64,000 nucleotides of DNA from JBBRHQ01 sp963840235 (lineage in GTDB: Bacteria; Actinomycetota; Thermoleophilia; Solirubrobacterales; 70-9): NCBI GenBank assembly GCA_963840235.1, contig CAWIYC010000001.1, positions 186,001 to 250,000 of the forward strand, read 5' to 3'. The notes under the pieces were generated by a model. It was given only the letters and a program-made list of their open reading frames with translations. It was not told the origin of the DNA and did not search any database. Positions 8,726 through 16,557 of the stretch are shown piece after piece. The number at the start of each line of letters is the position of its first letter. Within the stretch, counting starts at the first letter, position 1. Made by a program: the position numbers and the translations under genes.

Positions 8726-10477
8726 GTGCTTGAACCCTTCCAACTGCCCTTCGTTCAGCGCGGATTGCTCGAGGTTCTTCTCCTCGCGATCCCCGCCGGC
8801 CTGCTGGGAACGTGGGTCGTCCTGCGAGGCCTCGCCTTCTTCTCTCACGCGGTCGGCACCGCGGCCTTCCCCGGTCTCGTGCTCGCCGACGGCCTCGGGT
8901 TCGCCGCTCCACTCGGAGCATTCGGGGCCGCCGTCGTCTTCAGCGTCCTGACATCCGCTCTCTCGCGCCGCCGGGGCGTCTCCTACGACAGCCTCACCGC
9001 GATGGTGCTGGTCGGCTTCCTCGCCGCGGGTGTCATCCTCGCCAGCGACGTCTTCCAGTCGGCTGCAAACATCGAGACGCTCCTCTTCGGCAGCCTGCTG
9101 CTGATCGACGGCAGGGACATCACCCTCGCGGCGGTGGCCGCGACTGCGGCGGTGGCCGCGACCGTCCTCCTCGGCCAAAGATGGCTTGCCGCAGGTTTCG
9201 ATCCCGTCGCGGCGGGATCGGTCCGATCCGGCTCGCGAACCCTCGAGCTTGCCCTTCTCGGGCTGATTGCACTCGCGAGCACCGCGGCGCTGTCGGTTGT
9301 CGGCGCACTGCTCGTCTCCGCCCTCTTCGTCGTTCCGGCGGCGACGGTGCGTCTCTGGACCGAACGGCTGACGACCTGGCAGCTCGGCAGCGTTGGCCTG
9401 GTCGCGCTCGAGGGGACGGTCGGGCTCTGGCTCTCGGTCAAGACCGACGCGCCTCCCGGGGCCACGATCGCAGTCGTCTCGGGGGTGGTCTTCGCAATCG
9501 GCGCCGCCGGTCGAGTGGTCCCCCTCCGCGGCCGCTGGGCCGCTGTCGCGGCGACTGTGGCGGGGGCCCTCTTGGTGGCGGTCGGATGCGGCTCTGGCTC
9601 GGACGGCAACGCACAGCTGAAGGTGGTCGCGACCACGACCCAGATCGGCGATTTCGTCCGCGAGGTCGGCGGCGGCGCCGTCTCGGTCGACCAGATCCTC
9701 CAACCCAACACCGACCCCCACGACTATGAGCCCCGGCCCTCGGACGTCGAGGGCGCCGCCGACGCCGGCCTGGTCTTCGCCAGCGGCGACAACCTCGACT
9801 CATGGATCGAGAAGGTCATATCCGACAGTGGCAGCGACGCCGCCGTTGTCGACCTCGGAGGCTCGGCTCCGGTGAAGCTGCCCGGTGAGTCTGAGGGTGC
9901 CGAAGCCTCCAGGTATGACCCGCACTGGTGGCATGACCCGCGCAACGCCCAGGCGGCGGCGCGAACGATCGAGCGAAGCCTGGCCCGGGCCGAGCCGTCG
10001 GAGCGCTCGGTCTTTAGGCGAAACGCGGACGCCTATCTGGCCAAGCTGCGGAGACTCGACATGGGGATCTCGGCCTGCATGCGTTCGGTTCCCGAGGGCG
10101 ATCGCAAGCTGGTCACCGACCACGACGCATTCGGCTATTTCGCCCGTCGCTACGGGATCAGGATCATCGGCGCAGTCATCCCGTCGCAGACGACCCAGGC
10201 CCAGCCGTCGGCGAAGGACCTCAGTGATCTCGCGAAGTTGATCGAAGCGGAGGGCGTCCGGGCGGTCTTTCCGGAGAGCTCGCTGAGCCCGAAGCTCGCC
10301 CAGGCGATCGCCCGTGACACCGGCGCCTCGGCCGACCACACCCTCTACGGCGACACACTCGGCCCCGCCGGCTCCGACGGCGCCACCTACTTGCAGATGG
10401 AGCAGGCAAATGCCGACGCGATGGTGCGTGGATTCACAGGCGGGGCGCGCGGCTGCCAGATAGCCGGGCTTCGATGA
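8726..10477 (+). CDS. Fused zinc/manganese ABC permease (ZnuB-like) and solute-binding protein (ZnuA-like)
   Basis: 583 aa in one frame. Residues 1-~265 are an ABC-3 family permease with about eight membrane helices (RGLAFFSHAVGTAAFPG, TAMVLVGFLAAGVILASDVF). Residues ~271-290 read as a lipoprotein signal (AAVAATVAGALLVAVGC) with lipobox Cys288. Residues ~296-583 are a ZnuA-type binding protein: ligand motifs DPHDYEPRPSD (His332), DPHWWHDPRN (His400/403) and TDHDAFGYFARRYGI (His466). The fusion would tether the receptor to the permease on the outer face. It overlaps the next gene by 4 bases. High-affinity zinc or manganese uptake is likely. Confidence 0.85.
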   Translation: MLEPFQLPFVQRGLLEVLLLAIPAGLLGTWVVLRGLAFFSHAVGTAAFPGLVLADGLGFAAPLGAFGAAVVFSVLTSALSRRRGVSYDSLTAMVLVGFLAAGVILASDVFQSAANIETLLFGSLLLIDGRDITLAAVAATAAVAATVLLGQRWLAAGFDPVAAGSVRSGSRTLELALLGLIALASTAALSVVGALLVSALFVVPAATVRLWTERLTTWQLGSVGLVALEGTVGLWLSVKTDAPPGATIAVVSGVVFAIGAAGRVVPLRGRWAAVAATVAGALLVAVGCGSGSDGNAQLKVVATTTQIGDFVREVGGGAVSVDQILQPNTDPHDYEPRPSDVEGAADAGLVFASGDNLDSWIEKVISDSGSDAAVVDLGGSAPVKLPGESEGAEASRYDPHWWHDPRNAQAAARTIERSLARAEPSERSVFRRNADAYLAKLRRLDMGISACMRSVPEGDRKLVTDHDAFGYFARRYGIRIIGAVIPSQTTQAQPSAKDLSDLAKLIEAEGVRAVFPESSLSPKLAQAIARDTGASADHTLYGDTLGPAGSDGATYLQMEQANADAMVRGFTGGARGCQIAGLR

Positions 10478-10986
10478 GCGACCTCGTCACGGCCTCCGAC
10501 TTTGCCACCGGCTACGACGGCAGCCCCGCGATCTCGGAGGTCTCGTTCAACCTCACTGTGGGCCGGCGGCTGGCGCTCCTCGGGCCGAATGGGGGCGGCA
10601 AGACGACCCTACTGCGGGCGATGCTCGGTGAGCTCAGGACCCTCTCGGGCCGGCTCGAGGTCCGGGTCGCCTGCGGAACCGTCCCCCAGACCGAGCGCTC
10701 CCGCCTGCCGGGCCAGCAGGTCTCCCTCACCGGACTGGTGATGAAGTCCAATCGCTCCCCAAGCGAGCCGTTCCAGCTCGGCCGCTTCTACATCACCTGC
10801 TGCATCGCCGACGCGATCCCGATCTCGGTGAGCATCTATCCGACCCTGGCAAAGGGCAGATTCATCAAGGACGACTGGCTCGAGGTCGATGGAGCGCTGG
10901 CTAAGCGCGACGGCAGACTCGTCGTCGACGCCGAGTCGATCACTCAGGTCGACGAGCCAAGCAACCCCTACCTCGCGTTCCGCTAA
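10474..10986 (+). pseudogene. Chimeric ORF: N-terminal third of ZnuC-type ATPase joined to DUF1980 (TIGR03943) C-terminus
   Basis: 170 aa open frame, start ATGA-overlapping the preceding gene. Residues 1-~78 are a metal ABC transporter ATPase with Walker A GPNGGGKTT (38-46) and VPQTERSRL. From about residue 79 (near base 10708) it becomes the C-terminus of a TIGR03943/DUF1980 protein: FQLGRFYITCCIADAIPISV ... DDWLEVDGAL ... EPSNPYLAFR. The Q-loop helical domain, LSGGQ signature and Walker B are all missing. An in-frame deletion between znuC and a downstream gene is the simplest explanation. It cannot hydrolyse ATP as a normal ABC subunit. Confidence 0.75.
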
Positions 10987-11052
10987 CGGGACAGGGGCGG
11001 AGCTACTGCATCCCATGCGGCCCATTACAGCCTGTCTTACCGTTCCCGAGCG

Positions 11053-11262
11053 TTGACCGCCTCAATCCCCAGCCCTTCGAGCAGCGGATTCCATCTCGGG
11101 CCGTTCGAGATTCACGCCTATGGCCTGGCCTACGTCTTCGCTGTCCTCGCAGCGGTGGCTATTACCAGTCGAAGGTGGGAGCGGGTGGGGGGCGACCGTC
11201 GTCTCGTACAAGAGGTGGCTCTGTGGGGCTTTCCGGCCGGGTTGATCGGGGCGCGGCTCTAC
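11053..11262 (+). pseudogene. lgt: Truncated prolipoprotein diacylglyceryl transferase (Lgt) N-terminus
   Basis: From a TTG at 11053 the frame reads GFHLGPFEIHAYGLAYVFAV ... ALWGFPAGLIGARLY, the first ~70 residues of Lgt (HAYGL and GARL are family motifs). Exactly after GARLY the sequence switches into a tRNA-Ser 3' fragment; the open frame then runs through tRNA sequence to 11355. Full Lgt is ~270 aa, so the catalytic part is absent. Confidence 0.75.
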
Positions 11263-11317
11263 CGAAAACCGTTGTGGGCCTTAGGGTCTACCGTGGGTTC
11301 GAATCCCACCCCCTCCG
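11263..11317 (+). repeat. tRNA-Ser(CGA) 3' fragment, copy B (55 nt)
   Basis: Identical to the 3' 55 nt of the tRNA at 8311-8399, starting in the anticodon loop (CGAAAACCG) and ending with the discriminator G. It has no 5' half, so it is not a functional tRNA. It follows the truncated lgt. Downstream 11318-11345 (GCGAAAGTCCTGGAAACGCG) resembles sequence after the 21407 and 40845 copies. Confidence 0.9.
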
Positions 11318-11397
11318 CTAGCAGCGAAAGTCCTGGAAACGCGGCGGTTTCGTAGCGGGGGGGAACGGTCGCACGACCTCACCTGAGATCGCCAGCA

Positions 11398-11440
11398 ACT
11401 GGCGCAGGGGTGGCGCACGACAGCCGATTTGCAGCGGAAA
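11398..11440 (+). repeat. Partial copy of class I element right end
   Basis: ACTGGCGCAGGGGTGGCGCA ... CGATTTGCAG is a shortened, diverged copy of the ~65-bp sequence that precedes the tRNA fragments at 14006, 21407 and 23219. No tRNA fragment follows this copy. Confidence 0.5.
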
Positions 11441-11536
11441 CCTGCGGTCTTGTCGAGGCCCTTAAGACCGCACGTCCCCCAAAATACATGGCTGAGAACG
11501 CTGGCTCCGTCGGAAGGCGCCTGTAGACCGTGGCGC

Positions 11537-11833
11537 GTGGCACGCGATGTCATCCATCAGCTGCTCGCCACCGACCTCGCGCTCGACAAGCTCGGGGCGC
11601 GGGACATCTCCGCGCGGGAGGCGGAGCAGCTGCCTCGCAACCGGCACGTCACGGTCCGGAACCCACGCGGGGACATCGATCCGGGGAAGCGCGTGCTGCT
11701 AATCGGCGCAACGGACGGAGGCCGCCGGCTGACTCTCGTCATCGAGCGGACGGTCGATCCCACCACGTGGGTGATCGTGACCGGCTGGAGCTCGACGGAG
11801 GCCGAGCGTAAGATCCTTGCTCCGAAGTCATGA
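11537..11833 (+). CDS. Putative toxin-like protein of a two-gene TA-type module
   Basis: 98 aa from a GTG start chosen because it begins the conserved-looking segment (ARDVIHQLLATDLALDKLGA). It has an ISAREAEQLPRN segment, then GKRVLLIGATDGGRRLTLVI and TWVIVTGWSSTEAERKIL. This pattern (short helix, basic strand, G-x-T-D-G-G-R-x-L-T-L-V-I-E) is that of BrnT/DUF4258-like RelE-fold proteins. The next ORF overlaps it by ATGA and looks like an antitoxin. The family call is by resemblance only. Confidence 0.5.
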   Translation: MARDVIHQLLATDLALDKLGARDISAREAEQLPRNRHVTVRNPRGDIDPGKRVLLIGATDGGRRLTLVIERTVDPTTWVIVTGWSSTEAERKILAPKS

Positions 11834-12072
11834 GCGCAGATCCCTGGACAGATCCAGATCCAAGCCCCGGCGATTTCGACGCCGATCTGGCGAAGCTGGA
11901 TCCGCGCTACGTCCAATACCACGACGGCGACCCGGACGCGAAGCTGATCGTCCTCGTCGGCGTCGAAGGTGAAGATGCGAAGCGGCTCGAGCGGATCGCC
12001 GAGGCCCGCGGCAAGGCTGCTGCGGACGTCGTGGCGGAATTGCTCCGCGACGCCGACCGCTCGCTGGCTTAG
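11830..12072 (+). CDS. Putative antitoxin partner, 80 aa
   Basis: Translationally coupled (ATGA) to the preceding ORF. Acidic N-terminus (DPWTDPDPSPGDFDADLAKL), a strand region and a C-terminal helix pair (EDAKRLERIAEARGKAAADV) that could be a ribbon-helix-helix dimerisation unit. Size, charge and position fit an antitoxin; no signature domain is certain. Confidence 0.5.
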   Translation: MSADPWTDPDPSPGDFDADLAKLDPRYVQYHDGDPDAKLIVLVGVEGEDAKRLERIAEARGKAAADVVAELLRDADRSLA

Positions 12073-12319
12073 ATCCGCATCGTCGGTTCGGACTCCCTGA
12101 CACGGTCGCGCTGCCGCGTCACCTGCCCGAGTCTCGAATCCCGAAACGCGATCGATCAAGCGGGTCGCGGCCCGGCTTCGCGCAGCTCGACCGATAACGG
12201 GCGCCGAGCATCTCGCGCGAAGGGGAGCCGGGAGAGGCCAAGCATGCGGCACAGGAATGCTTCGGCTCCCCCTAGGCCTGCGGCGTAGGCTTGGGGCTCC
12301 GGGCGACCGCCCTCTAACC

Positions 12320-13792
12320 ATGCAACCGAAGACTCAGTACACCAAGAGTGGCGATGTCAGCATCGCCTTCCAGGTATTCGGCGCAGGAGATTTCGACCTG
12401 GTCTTCGTCTACGGCTTCGTCTCGCATCTCGACTTCCAGTGGACCGACCCGGCATTCACCTCGCTGCTCAGACGTCTCGCATCTTTTTCCCGGGTGATCG
12501 TGTTCGACAAGCGCGGCACCGGCCTATCGGACCCGGTCGGCGCGGCTCCCACGTTCGACGAGCGGATGGATGACGTCCGTGCAGTGATGGACGCCGTCGG
12601 CTGCGAGGAGGCCGCGGTCGTCGGCTATTCGGAGGGCGGATTGATCGCAGCGCTGTTCGCCGCCACCTATCCGGAGCGGACTCGTGCCGTCGTCATGTAT
12701 GAGACCTGGGTATCCGGCCTTCTCGATGTGGAGGAGAACCCCGGCGGGGAGAAGTGGCTTGAACTGGACCGCAAGCACCGCGATGCCATCGAGCATTGGG
12801 GCGAGGGTCGCACCCTGACGTGGGCCGCCCCGTCGAAGGCCGGGAGCGAGTTGACCAAGCGCATGTGGGGAGCGTACGAGCGCGCGGCTCTGAGCCCGGC
12901 GATGGCGGGCGCCCTCTGGGATGCGATCACGAACTCCGATGTCCGCGCTGTAGTCCCCACCGTCGATGTCCCGACCTTGGTACTGGCCCACCGAGACAGC
13001 GCCATCCCGGTCGAAGGATCACGCTACCTCGCGAGCCACATCGACGGCGCGCGTCTGGTCGAGCTGCCTGGGCAAGACCATGCCCCTGCCGGAGGTGACA
13101 TCAAGGGTGTCGCGGATGAGATCGAAGAGTTCCTAACCGGCGAACGCCATTCCTCATCGACGGACCGGGTGTTGGCGACGGTCATGCTTACCGACATCGT
13201 CGGCTCCACCGAGCGAGGCGCAGCAATTGGGGACAACGCCTGGAAGGCTCTCCGAGAGCGCCACGACACGATCGTTCGACAAGAGCTCCCCCGCTTCGGC
13301 GGGCGGGAGTTGAAGCAAACGGGCGACGGCTTCCTCGCCACCTTCGACGGACCCGCCCGCGCCGTTGACTGCGCCGAGGCCGTCAGGGAAGCGATCCGCG
13401 AGCCCGGCTTGGAGCTGCGGATCGGGATTCATACCGGCGAGTGCGAGGTGATCGGCGACGACATCACCGGCATGGCCGTGAACATCGCCGCCCGGATCGG
13501 TGGGATGGCGAAGCCCTCAGAGATTCTCGTTTCGAGCACCGTGCGCGATCTGGTGGTGGGGTCGCACCTCAGATTCGTTGAAGCCGGAAGCCACAAGCTC
13601 AAGGGGGTTCCAGGGGAGTGGCGCATCTACCGGGTTACCGAGGCAGCTACCGGTGACGGCGGTCCACTCATCGATTCCCGGCACGAGGCGACCGGCTCCG
13701 ATCGCATCGCTCGCAGCGCGGCTCGGCGCGCTCCCGGCCTTTTCCGGGGGTTGGCACGGCTGCAGCGGAGGGGAAAGGCCAGCGAGAGCTGA
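12320..13792 (+). CDS. Alpha/beta hydrolase fused to class III adenylate cyclase
   Basis: 490 aa from ATG 12320 (MQPKTQYTKSGDVSIAFQVF); an upstream in-frame start at 12257 adds unconserved residues. Residues 1-~270 are an alpha/beta hydrolase with nucleophile elbow VVGYSEGG, acid LAHRDSAIPV and His in GQDHAPAG. Residues ~285-460 are a cyclase domain: ATVMLTDIVGSTE, KQTGDGFLATF, RIGIHTGECE, GMAVNIAARI. This architecture is known in actinobacteria. The hydrolase domain probably senses or processes a small ligand and regulates cyclic nucleotide production. The Arg-rich tail after the cyclase is unusual. Confidence 0.85.
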   Translation: MQPKTQYTKSGDVSIAFQVFGAGDFDLVFVYGFVSHLDFQWTDPAFTSLLRRLASFSRVIVFDKRGTGLSDPVGAAPTFDERMDDVRAVMDAVGCEEAAVVGYSEGGLIAALFAATYPERTRAVVMYETWVSGLLDVEENPGGEKWLELDRKHRDAIEHWGEGRTLTWAAPSKAGSELTKRMWGAYERAALSPAMAGALWDAITNSDVRAVVPTVDVPTLVLAHRDSAIPVEGSRYLASHIDGARLVELPGQDHAPAGGDIKGVADEIEEFLTGERHSSSTDRVLATVMLTDIVGSTERGAAIGDNAWKALRERHDTIVRQELPRFGGRELKQTGDGFLATFDGPARAVDCAEAVREAIREPGLELRIGIHTGECEVIGDDITGMAVNIAARIGGMAKPSEILVSSTVRDLVVGSHLRFVEAGSHKLKGVPGEWRIYRVTEAATGDGGPLIDSRHEATGSDRIARSAARRAPGLFRGLARLQRRGKASES

Positions 13793-13940
13793 GCCGGCGG
13801 AGTCCCACGCTTCGGCAGCTTCCTATTCGGGCTGCGCCGGATGCCGCTCCTCCTTTGCGATGGGCAGAAGCGCTGGACTCCTCGCACCTCTGCTGGCGCA
13901 GCGCAGCATAGGTTGGCTGGCGATGGAGACTCGCTCGATA

Positions 13941-14071
13941 ACTGGCGCAAATCGAGGCGCACGAGAAATCCGAATGTGCCGATTTGCAGGCATAAAGGGT
14001 GTGTCCGGGGCGGTCTCGAAAACCGTTGTGGGCCTTAGGGTCTACCGTGGGTTCGAATCCCACCCCCTCCG
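13941..14071 (+). repeat. Class I element end plus 66-nt tRNA-Ser(CGA) fragment, copy C
   Basis: 13941-14005 is a 65-bp sequence holding the inverted pair GCAAATCG ... CGATTTGC and a GGCGCA direct repeat. 14006-14071 is the 3' 66 nt of tRNA-Ser(CGA), starting CGGGGCGGTCTCG. The same arrangement with the same spacing occurs at 21343 and 23154. Read as an att-site scar of an integrative element. Confidence 0.8.
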
Positions 14072-14185
14072 CTCTTACGCCGACGCTCGACCTGGGTCGT
14101 GACTGATCTCTCGCGTAGGCTGGTGGGGCGACGCAATTCAGCTCCAAGCCGAGAACCCAACACAGTCATGCCGGCTGAGGCCCGG

Positions 14186-15058
14186 ATGAGGACGCTCTCG
14201 ATCGCCGCGATGCAGACGGCGCCGATCGCGCGCGATCCCGACGCAACCCTGGACCTTCTCGCCAAGCAGGCCCCCGCCGTCATGGCTACCGTGCCTCACG
14301 CCCAGCTCCTCGTGCTGCCGGAGCTTCACCTCTCGGCCCTGCCGGAGCCGCTCGACGAGTCCGACGGCTACGCCGATTCGGTCGCAGTGTCCCTCCCCGG
14401 CCCCCTCACCGAACGGCTCGGCGAGATCGCCCGCGCCTCGAAGCTTTGGATCGCCGCCGGCTCGGTCTACGAGCGCTCCGACGAGGGCCACATCCACAAC
14501 ACCGCGGTCGTCGTCTCTCCGAAGGGCGAGCTCGCCGCTCGCTACCGCAAGGTCTTCCCCTGGCGTCCGACCGAGCACTCCGTTCCGGGCGACGGCTTCG
14601 TCACCTTCGACATTCCGGGCGTCTGCCGGCTCGGCCTGGCGATCTGTTACGACGGCTCGTTTCCCGAGGTGATCCGCCAGCTCGCCTGGCTCGGAGCGGA
14701 GGTGGTGATCCAGCCCACGCTCACGCCGACCTCCGACCGCGAGGCCGAGCTGATCGCCGCTCGGGCCAACGCGATCTTCAACCAGCTCTACGTCGTCAAC
14801 GTCAACGCCGCGCAGCCGGTGGCGCTGGGGCGAAGCCTGGTCGTGGACCCCGAGGGACTGGTGCGAGTCCAGGCCGGGGAGGGGGAGGAGCTGCTCACCG
14901 ACGTGCTCGATCTCCATGCCGTGGAGCGGGTGCGGAGCTTCGGCGTCGCTGGCGTGTCGCGGATGTGGGAGCAGCTCGACTCACTGGACGGCGCTGGACC
15001 GGAGCTGCCGATGTACGGCGGCCGGATCCGTCGGCGCCCGGATGCCCGGCGCTCTTAG
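14186..15058 (+). CDS. Carbon-nitrogen hydrolase (nitrilase superfamily)
   Basis: 290 aa from ATG 14186 (RTLSIAAMQTAPIARDPDAT); ATG 14168 is an alternative. The Glu-Lys-Cys triad is in LVLPELHLS, RYRKVFPW and LAICYDGSFPE. It therefore cleaves a C-N bond in an amide, nitrile or carbamoyl substrate; the substrate cannot be named. Its last 4 bases overlap the stop of a minus-strand hydrolase fragment. It starts 115 bases after tRNA fragment C and is the first cargo of this block. Confidence 0.85.
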   Translation: MRTLSIAAMQTAPIARDPDATLDLLAKQAPAVMATVPHAQLLVLPELHLSALPEPLDESDGYADSVAVSLPGPLTERLGEIARASKLWIAAGSVYERSDEGHIHNTAVVVSPKGELAARYRKVFPWRPTEHSVPGDGFVTFDIPGVCRLGLAICYDGSFPEVIRQLAWLGAEVVIQPTLTPTSDREAELIAARANAIFNQLYVVNVNAAQPVALGRSLVVDPEGLVRVQAGEGEELLTDVLDLHAVERVRSFGVAGVSRMWEQLDSLDGAGPELPMYGGRIRRRPDARRS

Positions 15059-15276
15059 CCGGACCCGACGCGATCGAGCAGCTCGGCGAGCGCCGCGGGG
15101 TCCTTGACCATCGGGAAGTGGCCGCCGGCAATCTCGATCGGCTCGATCTCGAGGACCTCACTTGCCATGAACCGCTCGAATTCCGGCTGGAAGAACTCGT
15201 CCTCGGCGGCGTAGATGACCAGTGTCCTGTTCCCCGGTGGGCCCTCGAGCGGATAGTCGCCGCGCGGCATCGCCAT
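15055..15276 (-). pseudogene. Alpha/beta hydrolase C-terminal fragment, 73 aa
   Basis: TLVIYAAEDEFFQPEFERFM and IEIAGGHFPMVKDPAALAEL are the acid strand (AAEDEFF) and catalytic-His loop (GGHFPM) of an alpha/beta hydrolase. The nucleophile half is absent upstream (15277-15416 has no continuation), so only the last quarter of the fold remains. Confidence 0.6.
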
Positions 15277-15416
15277 CGGCCGCAGCCGCCAGGATTGCTT
15301 GCGGACTTTTGGCGCCAGTCTCGCCGCTCCGCCTCGCGGCTTAGAAATCGAGCGCCGGCGCGCGACCTCGAGCAGGAGTCCTACATGCCCGCGCTCGGCA
15401 AGGCGCCGCGCTGAGC

Positions 15417-16544
15417 TCAGCCCGCGGCGACAGTCTCATCACCCTTGAGGGAAGGCGCATCGCCGGTCCCCGAAGGGAGGACGCGCAGCGCGTCCACGGG
15501 TAGGTGGAGCTGCACCGGGGTGCCCTGCTCGTAAGGGATTCCGCCGCCGGTGTTCTGAACGAGCGCCTCGAGCGCTTCCCCGGTGGCGGCCCGGACGATC
15601 ACCTGGATCACCGAGCCCACGAAGACGACGCGCTCCACCATGGCCGGGATGCGGTTCGGCCCCGACGGAGACCCGTGCTCTTCGAGCTCGATGCGCTCCG
15701 GTCGGATGACGATCCTCGCCTCCTCCGTGACGTCGCGGTCCGTTCCGCGCGTCTCGAGCTCGTAGCCGTCCAGCGCGACGCGGCAGGCGCTCGTGCCGGC
15801 ACTGACGATGGTGGCCTGCATGAGGTTCGACACGCCGAGGAAATCGGCGACGTAGAGCGTCTCGGGATCCTCGTAGACGTCCTGAGGCGCCCCGACCTGC
15901 TCGATGTGCCCACCTTTCATGACCGCAAGGCGGTCGCTCATCGTGAGCGCCTCCTCCTGGTCGTGGGTGACGTAGAGGAACGTGATGCCGACCTCCTGCT
16001 GGAGCGACTTGAGCTCGATCTGGAGGTCCTTGCGGAGCTTCGCATCGAGGGCGCCGAGCGGCTCGTCCAAAAGGAGCACGGCCGGGTTGAGGACGAGAGC
16101 GCGCGCTAAGGCAACGCGCTGCTGCTGCCCGCCCGAGAGCTGGTTCGACTTGCGCCTCCCGTAGCCCGGAAGCTGGACGAGCTCAAGCGCCTTGCCGACG
16201 CGCTCGCTGATCTCGGCTTTCGGCCGCTTCGCCTGCTTCAGCCCGAAGGCGATGTTGTCGTAGACGTTCAGGTGCGGGAAGAGCGCGTAGTTCTGGAACA
16301 CGGTGTTGACGTTGCGCTGGTGAGGCGGCGTGTAGGCAACGTCTGTGCCGTCCAGGAGGATCTCGCCGGAAGTCGGTTGCTCGAAGCCGGCGATCATTCG
16401 CAGAGTGGTCGTCTTCCCGCAGCCGGAAGGCCCGAGGAGCGAGAAGAACTCACCATCCGGGATGTGGAGATCGATGCCGTCCACCGCGGTCACCTCGGCG
16501 AACTGCTTGGTCAGCTTGTCCAATTCGATTTCGCCGCGTGCCAT
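15417..16544 (-). CDS. potA: Spermidine/putrescine-type ABC transporter ATPase
   Basis: 375 aa from ATG 16544 (ARGEIELDKLTKQF); longer in-frame starts read into the upstream permease. Walker A GPSGCGKTT, Q-loop VFQNYALFPH, signature LSGGQQQRVA, Walker B VLLLDEPLGALD, H-switch THDQEEA. The C-terminal TOBE domain (~285-365) is typical of PotA/FbpC importers. Last gene of the minus-strand operon tetR-potD-potB-potC-potA; 13 bases follow the potC stop. Confidence 0.9.
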   Translation of the reverse strand: MARGEIELDKLTKQFAEVTAVDGIDLHIPDGEFFSLLGPSGCGKTTTLRMIAGFEQPTSGEILLDGTDVAYTPPHQRNVNTVFQNYALFPHLNVYDNIAFGLKQAKRPKAEISERVGKALELVQLPGYGRRKSNQLSGGQQQRVALARALVLNPAVLLLDEPLGALDAKLRKDLQIELKSLQQEVGITFLYVTHDQEEALTMSDRLAVMKGGHIEQVGAPQDVYEDPETLYVADFLGVSNLMQATIVSAGTSACRVALDGYELETRGTDRDVTEEARIVIRPERIELEEHGSPSGPNRIPAMVERVVFVGSVIQVIVRAATGEALEALVQNTGGGIPYEQGTPVQLHLPVDALRVLPSGTGDAPSLKGDETVAAG

Positions 16545-16557
16545 TGGTCTCCCGAAA

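Noticed and set aside
11281..11553. Minus-strand ORFs ending GGGGIRTHGRP or containing GVGFEPTVDPKAHNGFRDRP (also near 14035, 21246, 23010, 24303, 36111, 40713)
   Set aside because: These are antisense translations of the tRNA-Ser or tRNA-Arg fragments, a well-known source of spurious protein annotations.
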